A DNA stretch of 55,779 nucleotides from Inediibacterium massiliense (GTDB taxonomy: Bacteria > Bacillota > Clostridia > Peptostreptococcales > Thermotaleaceae), in NCBI RefSeq assembly GCF_001282725.1, contig NZ_LN876586.1, positions 949,364-1,005,142 on the forward strand. The letters are read 5' to 3'. The translations under genes were made by a program, and so were the position numbers. Positions 16,689 through 25,568 of the stretch are shown here, one piece after another (position 1 is the stretch's first letter; each line of letters starts with the position of its first letter). Below the pieces are notes generated by a model that was given only the letters and a program-made list of their open reading frames with translations, ran no database searches and was not told the origin of the DNA.

Positions 16689-18053
16689 GTGATTGAAATA
16701 GAGAAAAATAGAACAATGGGAAAGTTAAAATTAACTTCTTCACAAATTATTGTAATAGGATTTGCAAGTGTAATTGTAATGGGTGCTATTCTTTTAAGTT
16801 TACCTATTGCATCTATATCAGGAAAAAGTATAGGATTTATTAATGCATTGTTTACATCTACCTCAGCTGTTTGTGTAACGGGACTTGTAGTAGTAGATAC
16901 AGCTACTTATTGGACTACTTTTGGACAAACAATTATTATTTTGCTCATTCAAGTAGGTGGATTAGGATTTATGACAATGGCTACATTTTTTGCTTTAATT
17001 ATCAGAAGAAAGATTACTCTTAGAGAAAGACTTGTGATTCAGGAAGCGTTAAATCAATTTAATACAGCAGGAGTTGTAAGACTGACTCGATATGTACTCA
17101 TTACAACTTTTATAATAGAAGGAATAGGTGCATTTTTGCTTTCTTTGAGGTTTATTCCAATGTATGGAACTTATAAAGGAATAGGAATGAGTTTATTTCA
17201 TGCTATTTCTGCTTTTTGTAATGCAGGCTTTGATCTTATGGGGAATTTTACAAGTCTTACAAGATTTGCAGATGATTTTTTGATTAATTTTACAATATGT
17301 GGTTTAATTATTTTGGGAGGATTAGGCTTTACAGTCATTGTTGAAGTTTTACAAAAAAGAAAATTTGCAAAATATAGTCTTCATACAAAGCTTGTTTTAT
17401 ATATTACAGGAATTTTAATTTTATTTGGTTTTTTGAGTGTATTTTTGTTAGAATATAGTAATGAAGCAACATTAGGAAGCTTACCTTTTAAAGGAAAGGT
17501 ATTGTCAGCTTTATTTCATGGAGTTACTCCTAGAACAGCTGGATTTAATACATTGCCTATGGATCAGCTTTCTATGGCAACTGTTTTTATTACTATTGTA
17601 CTCATGTTTATAGGAGGTTCTTCTGGGTCTACAGCGGGAGGAGTGAAGACTACTACAGCTGGGGTAATTGTTTGGACAATTATTTGTGTGATTAAGGGAA
17701 AAGAAGATACTGAAGTGTTTAAAAAAAGAATTCCTAGGGATATTGTCAATAGATCCTTAGCTGTTATAGGAATTAGTATGGCTTTAATTATAGGTGTTAC
17801 TATGATTTTATCTATTACAGACAACAACCATTCATTTATTGAAATTTTCTTTGAGGCTACTTCTGCTTTTGGAACCGTAGGTTTGTCGTTAGGGATTACA
17901 CCAAGCTTAAGTATAATGGGAAAAATTGTAGTGATTTTTACCATGTTTGCAGGAAGAGTAGGGCCTTTTACTATAGCTTTAGCATTAGCTAAAATGCAAC
18001 AAAAGAATAAAGGACTTATCAAATATCCAGAAGAAAGAGTAATTGTAGGATAA
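16689..18053 (+). CDS. ktrB: TrkH/KtrB-type potassium uptake channel subunit
   Basis: About 454 residues with some ten membrane segments and the four pore loops of the Trk/Ktr family, including TSTSAVCVTGLVVVD, HAISAFCNAGFDLMG, HGVTPRTAGFNT with the gating-loop region GGSSGSTAGGVKTTT, and TSAFGTVGLSLG. KtrA follows, completing a K+ (often Na+-linked) uptake system. The start is uncertain: GTG 16689 lies inside the only purine-rich stretch (AGGGGTGA 16685-16692), which would better serve a start about five bases later, where the in-frame codon is ATA 16698. ATG 16716 has no clear ribosome site. Confidence 0.93.
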   Translation: MIEIEKNRTMGKLKLTSSQIIVIGFASVIVMGAILLSLPIASISGKSIGFINALFTSTSAVCVTGLVVVDTATYWTTFGQTIIILLIQVGGLGFMTMATFFALIIRRKITLRERLVIQEALNQFNTAGVVRLTRYVLITTFIIEGIGAFLLSLRFIPMYGTYKGIGMSLFHAISAFCNAGFDLMGNFTSLTRFADDFLINFTICGLIILGGLGFTVIVEVLQKRKFAKYSLHTKLVLYITGILILFGFLSVFLLEYSNEATLGSLPFKGKVLSALFHGVTPRTAGFNTLPMDQLSMATVFITIVLMFIGGSSGSTAGGVKTTTAGVIVWTIICVIKGKEDTEVFKKRIPRDIVNRSLAVIGISMALIIGVTMILSITDNNHSFIEIFFEATSAFGTVGLSLGITPSLSIMGKIVVIFTMFAGRVGPFTIALALAKMQQKNKGLIKYPEERVIVG

Positions 18054-18066
18054 AGGGGTGTTATAT

Positions 18067-18729
18067 ATGAAGCAATTTGTAGTAATTGGCTGTGGAAGAT
18101 TTGGTTCAAGTGTCGCAAGAACACTATACGGACTTGGATATGATGTATTGGCTATTGACAGAAATGAAGATGTAATTCAAGGTATTGCAGATTCTGTAAC
18201 CCATGCAGTACAAGCAGATGCTACAGAGGAAGGAGCTATTAAAGCTTTAGGAATCAGAAATTTTGATGTTGCTGTCATTACAATTGGTTCTAATATACAA
18301 TCTTCTATTATGGCCACTTTACTTGTGAAAGAATTAGGCGTAAAGTATGTAGTAACAAAAGCACAAAGTGAATTACATGCAAAGGTTTTATATAAGATTG
18401 GAGCAGATCGAGTTGTATTTCCAGAAAGGGATATGGGCGTAAGAGTAGCTCACAATCTTGTATCTTCTAATATATTAGATTATATAGAACTAGCTCCAGA
18501 CTACAGTATTGTAGAGATTTCTTCATTAGGAGAATGGGAAGGAAAAAATTTACAACAATTAGATATGAGAGCGAAATATGGAATCAATGTAATGGCTATT
18601 AAGCATGGAGGAGAAATCAATATAGCTCCAAGTGCTACAGATATTGTAAGAAAAGATGATGTATTAGTTGTAATTGGACATAATGATGATATACAAAAAA
18701 TTGAAAGAAAGGCAGAAAGTATAAAATGA
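18067..18729 (+). CDS. ktrA: Potassium uptake regulatory subunit (RCK domain)
   Basis: A 220-residue cytosolic protein with an N-terminal RCK/Rossmann domain (VIGCGRFGSSVARTL, then the acidic residue of AIDRNED that binds the nucleotide ribose) and a C-terminal TrkA_C domain from about residue 135. It gates the KtrB channel in response to ATP/ADP. ATG 18067 is preferred because AAGGGGTG at 18053-18060 is six bases upstream; GTG 18058 is part of that site. Its stop overlaps the next start (ATGA). Confidence 0.94.
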   Translation: MKQFVVIGCGRFGSSVARTLYGLGYDVLAIDRNEDVIQGIADSVTHAVQADATEEGAIKALGIRNFDVAVITIGSNIQSSIMATLLVKELGVKYVVTKAQSELHAKVLYKIGADRVVFPERDMGVRVAHNLVSSNILDYIELAPDYSIVEISSLGEWEGKNLQQLDMRAKYGINVMAIKHGGEINIAPSATDIVRKDDVLVVIGHNDDIQKIERKAESIK

Positions 18730-19556
18730 AGTCGTCAATCGTGTATATCACCTCTGAGGACAATGGAGTCATCAAAACTACAAAACAATTAGAAAAAAGG
18801 AAATATCGACAAAAAACGAAGAAATATATCATAGAGGGCATAAGAATTATAAAAGATGCTATAGAAAATAAGAAAAGCATAGAATATATTATATTTTGTG
18901 AAGAATTATATAAAAGTAAAGATGCAGATGAAATTTTAGAGATTTTATTGCATAAAGGAATAAAGGTTTATCAAGTTCCAACGCCTTTATTTATAAAGCT
19001 TTCGGATACCCAAACACCACAAGGCATTTTAGGAATTCTTTCTATGGAGGAGTATGAAATAGAGAAAATCTTTAAAAAATCTAATGGATTATTTTTAGTA
19101 TTAGATAGAATTCAAGATCCAGGAAATTTGGGTACTATGATTCGAACTGCAGATGCAGCAGGAGTTGATGCAGTTTTTTTATCTAAAGGATGTGTAGATT
19201 TATATAATTTAAAAACAATCAGATCTACTATGGGATCTATTTTTCATATGCCTATTATCCACATGGAAGAAACCATAAATATATTAGAAATATTAAAAGG
19301 ACAAAAAATACATATTATCACTACAAGCTTAGATACAAGCTATTATTATGATGAAATAGATTATACAAAAAATGTGGCTATTATTATAGGAAATGAAGGA
19401 AATGGAGTAGAAAAAGAAGTCATTGATTGTTCAGATTTTGTAGTGAAAATTCCTATGATTGGATGTGCAGAGTCGTTAAATGCTTCTGTAGCTTCTTCTA
19501 TTGTTATGTATGAAGCTGTAAGACAAAGAAGGAATCAGAAAATTTTAAAAATATGA
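18726..19556 (+). CDS. TrmH/SpoU-family rRNA 2'-O-methyltransferase
   Basis: A 276-residue protein: a substrate-binding N-domain (QTKKYIIEGIRIIKDA) and the SPOUT knot with motif 1 DRIQDPGNLGTMIRTADAAG, motif 2 IIGNEGNGV and motif 3 VKIPMIGCAESLNASVASSIV. It uses SAM to methylate a ribose in rRNA, probably 23S; the exact site is not readable. A similar gene, ysgA, lies near pheST in Bacillus. It overlaps ktrA by four bases and so is translated from the same message. Confidence 0.92.
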   Translation: MKSSIVYITSEDNGVIKTTKQLEKRKYRQKTKKYIIEGIRIIKDAIENKKSIEYIIFCEELYKSKDADEILEILLHKGIKVYQVPTPLFIKLSDTQTPQGILGILSMEEYEIEKIFKKSNGLFLVLDRIQDPGNLGTMIRTADAAGVDAVFLSKGCVDLYNLKTIRSTMGSIFHMPIIHMEETINILEILKGQKIHIITTSLDTSYYYDEIDYTKNVAIIIGNEGNGVEKEVIDCSDFVVKIPMIGCAESLNASVASSIVMYEAVRQRRNQKILKI

Positions 19557-19576
19557 CAAAATGGAGTAAGCCATTC

Positions 19577-19605
19577 TTGTAAACCTTATTTTGCTATGCT
19601 ATAAT
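19577..19605 (+). promoter_or_regulatory. Sigma-A promoter upstream of the YqzL-like gene and pheST T-box
   Basis: TTGTAA, 17 bases, TATAAT, with TGC directly before the -10. I found no other good promoter between here and the T-box leader. Confidence 0.82.
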
Positions 19606-19636
19606 GAAGGAAAAGTAGTATAAAAGGGGTGTGAGC

Positions 19637-19738
19637 ATGATGCTCGCTACAGCAGAATGGCTTTGGGAAATTTTTTTATTAACAGGAAATATTCATGCCT
19701 ATTTAGGCTATAAACAAATGATTTCAAATCATTTATAA
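19637..19738 (+). CDS. YqzL-like small protein
   Basis: A 33-codon reading frame with AAGGGGTG five bases upstream of ATG 19637 (a second ATG follows at 19640). The core WLWEIFLLTGNIHAYLGYK has the pattern of the YqzL family of short Firmicutes proteins (Trp-x-hydrophobic, TGxIxxYL, Tyr-Lys). It lies between a strong promoter and the pheS T-box, so it is expected to be made even when the T-box terminates. The function of the family is unknown to me. Confidence 0.75.
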   Translation: MMLATAEWLWEIFLLTGNIHAYLGYKQMISNHL

Positions 19739-19744
19739 CAAAAA

Positions 19745-19980
19745 CAGTGAGGATAGAGAAAAGTAGGTTATAGGATTCTTTACAGAGAGAAAATGTTATA
19801 AGCTGAGAGCATTTTTAAAGGGAAATCTAACTGAAGTTCACTCTTGAACTATAGGATTGAAATAATCGTAGGTCCTATCGGTAGACGCCGTTATGTCAAT
19901 AAGTGGTTGAAATATTCAATTATTAGGGTGGTACCGCGGAGCAGTCTTCGTCCCTTTTGGGGATGAAGATTTTTTTGTAT
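19745..19980 (+). promoter_or_regulatory. T-box riboswitch of pheST
   Basis: Stem I begins with the usual GATAGAGAAAAGTAGG region. The specifier is probably TTC (Phe) at 19837-19839, followed by a purine. The T-box sequence AGGGTGGTACCGCGG lies at 19925-19939. The terminator pairs TCTTCGTCCC (19945-19954) with GGGATGAAGA (ending 19969), then TTTTTTT. It controls pheS-pheT by tRNA-Phe charging. Confidence 0.93.
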
Positions 19981-20010
19981 ATAAAAAGGTAATCTGAAAG
20001 GAGTATGAAA

Positions 20011-21030
20011 ATGAAGGATCAATTAGAAAAAATAAAAAATCTTGCCAAAAGTGCTATTGAAGCTACTAAAAGTATGCAGGATTTAGAGCAAATTAGAGTA
20101 AAGTATTTAGGCAAAAAGGGAGAATTGACTTTAGTTTTAAGAGGCATGAAGGATTTATCTAATGAGGAAAGACCTCTTATTGGTAAAATTGCCAATGAAG
20201 TAAGAGAAGAAATAGAAGGTTCATTACAAAAGGCAATAGAAGCTGTAAAACAAAAGGAAAAAAACATTAGACTTCAAAAAGAAACCATAGATGTTACTAT
20301 GCCAGGAACAGAATGTAAGTTAGGACATAAACATCCTCTTACAAAAGTATTAGATGAAATAAAAGATATTTTTATAGGAATGGGATTTAAAATTGCAGAA
20401 GGGCCAGAAGTAGAAACGGTATATCATAATTTTGATGCACTCAATGCTCCTAAAAACCATCCTTCAAGGGATATGAGTGATACATTTTATATCACAGAAG
20501 ATATTTTACTTAGAACTCAAACATCTCCTGTTCAAATCCGTACCATGAAAAGACAAACTCCACCTATTAAAATTATTTCTCCAGGAAGATGTTTTAGATT
20601 TGATGAATTGGATGCTACACACTCTCCAATGTTTCATCAAGTAGAGGGGCTTGTAATAGATAAGGGTATTACTATGGCAGATTTAAAAGGAACACTGGAT
20701 TTATTTGCAAAACAATTATTTGGAATAGGAACAAAAACAAAATTTAGACCTCATCATTTCCCATTTACAGAACCAAGTGCTGAGGTAGATGTAACTTGTT
20801 TTAAGTGTGAAGGAGAAGGTTGTAAGGTGTGCAAAGGAAGTGGATGGATTGAAATATTAGGAGCAGGAATGGTTCATCCAAATGTATTAAAAGAATGTGG
20901 AATAGATCCAGAAGAATATAGTGGATTTGCTTTTGGAATGGGACTAGATAGAGTCACTATGTTAAAATATGGAATAGAAGATATAAGACTTCTATTTGAA
21001 AATGATATGCGTTTTATTGAACAATTCTAA
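20011..21030 (+). CDS. pheS: Phenylalanyl-tRNA synthetase alpha subunit
   Basis: A 339-residue class II synthetase subunit of usual length, with an N-terminal coiled-coil domain (1-90) and catalytic motifs around [23 protein letters not shown] and [11 protein letters not shown]. The cysteines [17 protein letters not shown] are the common clostridial version of the insertion before the Phe-binding pocket. ATG 20011 is seven bases after AAAGGAG; ATG 20005 is too close to it. Confidence 0.97.
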   Translation: MKDQLEKIKNLAKSAIEATKSMQDLEQIRVKYLGKKGELTLVLRGMKDLSNEERPLIGKIANEVREEIEGSLQKAIEAVKQKEKNIRLQKETIDVTMPGTECKLGHKHPLTKVLDEIKDIFIGMGFKIAEGPEVETVYHNFDALNAPKNHPSRDMSDTFYITEDILLRTQTSPVQIRTMKRQTPPIKIISPGRCFRFDELDATHSPMFHQVEGLVIDKGITMADLKGTLDLFAKQLFGIGTKTKFRPHHFPFTEPSAEVDVTCFKCEGEGCKVCKGSGWIEILGAGMVHPNVLKECGIDPEEYSGFAFGMGLDRVTMLKYGIEDIRLLFENDMRFIEQF

Positions 21031-21044
21031 AGGGAGGTATATAG

Positions 21045-23438
21045 ATGTTTATATCAACACAGTGGTTAAACGATTATGTAGATATTAAAAATTTAGATAT
21101 AGATACTTTAAGCAATGGACTTGTTATGTCTGGATCCAATATAGAGACAGTAGAAATGTTAGGAGAGAATATAGAAAAAATAGTAGTAGGAAAAATATTA
21201 GAAATTAAACCTCATCCAGATGCACAAAAGCTTGTTGTAACACAAGTAGACATTGGAGAAGAAGTAATTCAGATTGTTACAGGAGCTACAAATGTTGAAG
21301 AAGGTCAATATATTCCTGTTGTATTACATGGAGGAAAATTGCCTGATGGAACAAAAATTAAAAAGGGAAAGCTTAGAGGGATTGTATCTAATGGAATGAT
21401 GTGTGGTGGAGAAGAATTAGGAATTAATGATAAGGTATTCCCTACACATAAAATCAAGGATGGTATTTATATATTAGATGAAGAGTACCCATTAGGAACA
21501 GATATAAAAGATATATTAGAGTTAAATGATCATGTTATTGAGTTTGAGATTACTCCAAATCGTCCCGATTGTTTAAGTGTAATAGGAATGGCAAGAGAGA
21601 CTGCCGCAACTTTTAATCTATCTTTAAAGTATCCTGATATCAATATAAAAGAAGAAACAGAGGATATTAAGGACTATGCATCTATAGAAGTAAAAAATAA
21701 TGAACTTTGCAAAAGATATGTAGCAAGAGTGATAAAAGATGTAGTGGTCACTCATTCTCCTCAATGGTTACAAAATAGATTAAGAAAAATGGGAATGCGT
21801 TCTATTAATAATATAGTAGATATCACAAATTATGTAATGTTAGAACTTGGACAACCTCTTCATGCTTTTGATTTAGATCAATTAAAAAATCAAAAAATAG
21901 TAGTAAAAAACGCAGAGGAAAAAACTTTTACTACTTTAGATGAGGCAGAAAGAAATATAGATGAAAATATGCTTATGATTTATGATGGAGAAAAAGCTGT
22001 TGCTGTAGCAGGGGTCATGGGAGGACTAAACTCTGAAGTTACAAAAAGTACTCAGACAATTCTTTTAGAGTCAGCAAATTTTAATGGAGATTCTGTAAGA
22101 ACTACATCTAAAAGATTAGGACTTAGAACAGAAGCATCTGCGAGATTTGAAAAAGGAGTAGATCTAGACTTAGCACTTAAGGCTGCCAATAGAGTTTGCC
22201 AGCTTATTGAACAAATTGGGGCAGGAAAAGTTGTCAAAGGAGTTATTGACATATATCCTAAAGTAGAGGAAGAAAAAAATATTTTAGTAAGACCAAATAG
22301 AATCAATGAGTTATTAGGAACAAAATTATCTAAAAGTGAAATGATTAAAATATTAGAAAAGTTAGAGATGAAAGTACAAGATGAAGAAGAAAATATGATG
22401 GTTACAGTTCCTACCTTTAGATTTGATATTACCCAGGAAATAGATTTTGTAGAAGAGATTGCAAGAATCTATGGATTCAATCGTTTGGATATGACTCTCC
22501 CTAAAGGAAGTAGCCAGGGAGCAAAGACAAATGGACAAATTATAGAAGATATTATAAAAAACACTTTAAATGCAGTTGGTTTAAATGAAATTCAAACCTA
22601 TTCTTTTATGAGTCCTAAAGTTTTTGATCTATTATGTATTGGAAAAGAAAGCTTTATGAGAAGGGTTGTAAAAGTGATCAATCCTTTAGGGGAAGAAAAT
22701 AGTATTATGAGAACTACTTTAATGGGGAATATGTTAGAGGTATTATCTAGAAATTATAATAGAAATGTGGAAGAAGCAAGAGCTTTTGAACTTGGAAATA
22801 CATTTATACCCCAAAATATTCCTGTTACTGAATTACCTATAGAAAAGAAAGTATTAACCATTGGAATGTATGGAAAAGAAGTAGATTTTTATAGTATGAA
22901 GGGAGCTGTAGAAGCTTTACTGAAAAGACTTGGAATAGAAAATATAGAATATATTCCAGAAAAAAATCATGCTACTTTCCATCCAGGAAGATGTGCAAAT
23001 ATAGTCTATGGAAATCATACATTAGGAGTTATGGGAGAAATTCATCCAGATGTATTAGAAAATTATAAAATGGGAACAAGAGTATATGTAGTAGAAATAG
23101 ATGGTACGATGCTTATGGAAGTTACGAGACTAGATAGAGTTTATAAGGAACTGCCTAAATATCCTGCTATGACAAGAGATATTGCTTTGGTAGTAAAGGA
23201 TGAAGTGTATGTAAAGCAAATTGAAGATATTGCAAGAGTCAATGGGGGAGAAATTTTAGAAAACATTAAACTATTTGATGTATACAAAGGAAAACAAATA
23301 GAAGAAGGATATAAAAGTATTGCTTATTCTCTTACTTATAGAGCAAAGAATAGAACATTGACAGATGAAGAAGTGACAAAAGTACATGAAAAAATTGTAA
23401 AAACTTTGGAAGAAAAACTTGGTGGTTCTTTAAGATAA
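21045..23438 (+). CDS. pheT: Phenylalanyl-tRNA synthetase beta subunit
   Basis: A 797-residue protein, full length. In order: a tRNA-binding EMAP-like domain (about 40-150), B3/B4 editing domain, B5 domain, the catalytic-like core, and the C-terminal anticodon-binding FDX-ACB domain (KYPAMTRDIALVV onward). It pairs with PheS as an alpha2-beta2 enzyme. GGGAGG lies before ATG 21045, 14 bases after pheS. A strong terminator follows. Confidence 0.97.
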   Translation: MFISTQWLNDYVDIKNLDIDTLSNGLVMSGSNIETVEMLGENIEKIVVGKILEIKPHPDAQKLVVTQVDIGEEVIQIVTGATNVEEGQYIPVVLHGGKLPDGTKIKKGKLRGIVSNGMMCGGEELGINDKVFPTHKIKDGIYILDEEYPLGTDIKDILELNDHVIEFEITPNRPDCLSVIGMARETAATFNLSLKYPDINIKEETEDIKDYASIEVKNNELCKRYVARVIKDVVVTHSPQWLQNRLRKMGMRSINNIVDITNYVMLELGQPLHAFDLDQLKNQKIVVKNAEEKTFTTLDEAERNIDENMLMIYDGEKAVAVAGVMGGLNSEVTKSTQTILLESANFNGDSVRTTSKRLGLRTEASARFEKGVDLDLALKAANRVCQLIEQIGAGKVVKGVIDIYPKVEEEKNILVRPNRINELLGTKLSKSEMIKILEKLEMKVQDEEENMMVTVPTFRFDITQEIDFVEEIARIYGFNRLDMTLPKGSSQGAKTNGQIIEDIIKNTLNAVGLNEIQTYSFMSPKVFDLLCIGKESFMRRVVKVINPLGEENSIMRTTLMGNMLEVLSRNYNRNVEEARAFELGNTFIPQNIPVTELPIEKKVLTIGMYGKEVDFYSMKGAVEALLKRLGIENIEYIPEKNHATFHPGRCANIVYGNHTLGVMGEIHPDVLENYKMGTRVYVVEIDGTMLMEVTRLDRVYKELPKYPAMTRDIALVVKDEVYVKQIEDIARVNGGEILENIKLFDVYKGKQIEEGYKSIAYSLTYRAKNRTLTDEEVTKVHEKIVKTLEEKLGGSLR

Positions 23439-23446
23439 TGAATAAG

Positions 23447-23480
23447 AAAGCCTTACTTTATTGAAGTAAGGCTTTTTTTA
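23447..23480 (+). terminator. Terminator of pheST
   Basis: AAGCCTTACTT and AAGTAAGGCTT over a 5-base loop, then a run of seven T. Confidence 0.93.
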
Positions 23481-23484
23481 TATA

Positions 23485-23679
23485 CAAAATCATAAAAAAC
23501 GTCACTAATTTTCAAATTTGGAAAATATAAAGAAACGATCGAAAATAGCATTACAAACTCGCTATGCTCAAACAGTGTAATGCTAAGAAGTTTCTCACTT
23601 ATTCTATATTTTCACAAATTCTTAATAATTGTTTCTAATTTTTATGATTTTGCTACAATATAATTTGTCAACAGTCTGA
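23485..23679 (+). repeat. Palindromic dispersed element, copy A
   Basis: About 195 bases of non-coding sequence that recur at 52218-52412 with only scattered differences. Outer stem CAAAATCATAAAAA (23485-23498) pairs perfectly with 23639-23652. A middle stem AATTTG/AAAATATA pairs imperfectly with its counterpart. The inner stem TAGCATTAC pairs with GTAATGCTA (ending 23585) around a 22-base loop AACTCGCTATGCTCAAACAG. About 27 conserved bases follow the palindrome (to CAACAGTCTGA). No protein is encoded. It looks like a MITE-like or structured-RNA repeat and fills the 282-base gap after pheT. Confidence 0.88.
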
Positions 23680-23685
23680 GCGCTA

Positions 23686-23708
23686 CCTTATTTAAGTAAG
23701 GCTTTTTA
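23686..23708 (+). terminator. Second, shorter terminator-like copy after the repeat
   Basis: CCTTATTTAAGTAAGG followed by CTTTTT. Its 14 bases AAGTAAGGCTTTTT are identical to the right half of the pheT terminator (23464-23477), on the other side of the palindromic element. Confidence 0.6.
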
Positions 23709-23720
23709 AAGTAAAAAATT

Positions 23721-25424
23721 TTATACAGTAATAGGGGTAATATAATCTTTTGTTTTCCCTTGTATTTCACATTTTCTTAAAAATTCATCATCATCTATTT
23801 TCCAAGTATGATCTTCTATAGAGGGGTGCCTTATAGCTATAAAATTAAATCGGTCTGAAGCATATAATTTTATTCTTTTTCTTACACAATCCTGCCAAAA
23901 ATAAGTTACAGTTTGTATAGTTGTATCTTGGAATTTTATTTGATTCCATACTTGCTTTTTCATAATAAATGCAGCGCCACATAAAAAATGGGTATATCGA
24001 TTTTCTAGATTTGAAAACCTCAATGCTAATGTATTGCTTTTTTCTAAATAACAATAGTAAGTATGCTTGCCTATGACTTGAGCATCTGTATATAAAAATC
24101 CATTCATTAAATCTTCTAAGAAGTGAGGAGCATAATAATTATCATCATCAAATTTAGAGATATAATGATATTTTGATTGAGCAATTCCAAAGTTTAGACA
24201 TTCTCCTAAAGATTTGGTTTCATTTATTTGAAATATCTTTATCTTTTTATCAAATTTTGTTTTTTTCTTCCAATCTTTTAGATTCATTTGATTATTATTT
24301 AAAACAATAATTAATTCTTTTTCTTTATAATTTTGTCTATAAAAATTATCTAATATAGGATCTATACTATCGATTCGATTTGTACAAGTGATAATAGACA
24401 CTCCTAAGTCAGTTTTGTAAGTTTTTATTCCTATTTTCTGAAGAATTGTTTCTAACCTTTTTTCATAAGTATGATATTTTAAAACTTTTCTTAGACCTAA
24501 TAAAGATAATCGGTCTCTATATTCTTTATTCTGAATCAAAAGATCTAAATATTTTTCTACATCTTGTTCTGTTTTACATAGAGGAACAATTTTTTTGAAA
24601 AAATTTTCTATTCCTATACTGTAGCTGCTGATGACGTTGGTTCCAGAAGCTAAAATTTCAAATACTCTTCTTGAAAACATAGTAGGACTATCAGATATGA
24701 TATTAGCATTTAAAAATATATCATATTTTTTATAAAATTCAACCATTTTATCGTAAGAAAGATTTCTGTGGATAAAAGGTTGATAGAGATTGGGAAATTT
24801 AAAAGCATGATTTGCATGAGAATGATACATTCTATCATAAATGTGCAAATTATATTTTAATGCAGGTTTAAGAATTATTTCCATATTTTTTATTCTATCT
24901 TCAAACATACTATACCAAGTACCTGCAAAAGCTACTTTTCCTAGACGAACTTTATCTTTATGGACAGGATTGTGTATTTTAGGTTGGGCTGCAAAGGGCA
25001 ATATATAAACTTGATTATGGCCTAATAGCTCTTTATATTTGGGTATGCAGCTTTGATCTGTTGTAAAGACATAATCAAATAATTTAGCAGTTTCTAAAAA
25101 AGATGAAAAGAATAAGGGATCTTCTTTATTCCAAAAAATAGTTGGAATTTTTCTTTTTTTACATTCATATATTAATTGTTTGAGAGATTGATTTTTAATT
25201 TTTTCTAAATGAGCAATTTTATAAGACCATCGTCCTTTGTTACCTTCCCAAGCAGATTCTACAAAAATCAAATCAGGTTTTTCTTGGATGAGTATACTTT
25301 TCCAAGAAAAAGGATCAAGGGGTATGAGATATGCTTCATATTTAAAACATTCATAACTAAAGGGATCTAATATAACTCCTATTTTAAGTTTTCCTTTTAT
25401 AAATTTTGAGTATAAATCATTCAT
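23721..25424 (-). CDS. CgeB-like glycosyltransferase fused to GT2 domain (copy 1)
   Basis: A 567-residue cytosolic protein with two transferase parts. The N-terminal ~340 residues resemble the CgeB/YkvP spore glycosyltransferase family (GT-B type), with FAGTWY, IYDRMYH and the donor-site pattern RRVFEILASGTNVIS. The C-terminal part is a GT-A (GT2) domain with VSIITCTNR and the metal-binding SKFDDDNYYAP. It is a paralogue of the protein at 31805-33502. CgeB-type proteins decorate the Bacillus spore surface, so a spore-coat role is likely. GGAGGAAC precedes ATG 25424. It is transcribed away from the dehydrogenase-epimerase pair. Confidence 0.87.
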   Translation of the reverse strand: MNDLYSKFIKGKLKIGVILDPFSYECFKYEAYLIPLDPFSWKSILIQEKPDLIFVESAWEGNKGRWSYKIAHLEKIKNQSLKQLIYECKKRKIPTIFWNKEDPLFFSSFLETAKLFDYVFTTDQSCIPKYKELLGHNQVYILPFAAQPKIHNPVHKDKVRLGKVAFAGTWYSMFEDRIKNMEIILKPALKYNLHIYDRMYHSHANHAFKFPNLYQPFIHRNLSYDKMVEFYKKYDIFLNANIISDSPTMFSRRVFEILASGTNVISSYSIGIENFFKKIVPLCKTEQDVEKYLDLLIQNKEYRDRLSLLGLRKVLKYHTYEKRLETILQKIGIKTYKTDLGVSIITCTNRIDSIDPILDNFYRQNYKEKELIIVLNNNQMNLKDWKKKTKFDKKIKIFQINETKSLGECLNFGIAQSKYHYISKFDDDNYYAPHFLEDLMNGFLYTDAQVIGKHTYYCYLEKSNTLALRFSNLENRYTHFLCGAAFIMKKQVWNQIKFQDTTIQTVTYFWQDCVRKRIKLYASDRFNFIAIRHPSIEDHTWKIDDDEFLRKCEIQGKTKDYITPITV

Positions 25425-25499
25425 TATTGTTCCTCCTATAGGATACTATCCTATTATGAAAATATGCAGATTCTTCCTATATGGTGCAACAAATTTGGT

Positions 25500-25527
25500 A
25501 CCCTATAGATATTGTATTCATATGATA
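25500..25527 (+). promoter_or_regulatory. Sigma-K-like promoter of the dehydrogenase-epimerase operon
   Basis: AC at 25500-25501, 17 bases, CATATGATA at 25519-25527. This fits the published Bacillus sigma-K consensus AC-N17-CATANNNTA exactly. It lies 41 bases before the start codon. Late mother-cell expression would fit a spore-surface role. Confidence 0.55.
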
Positions 25528-25568
25528 TTTTAGGAGCCATATAAGGATAAAAAATAAGGAGGATAAAA

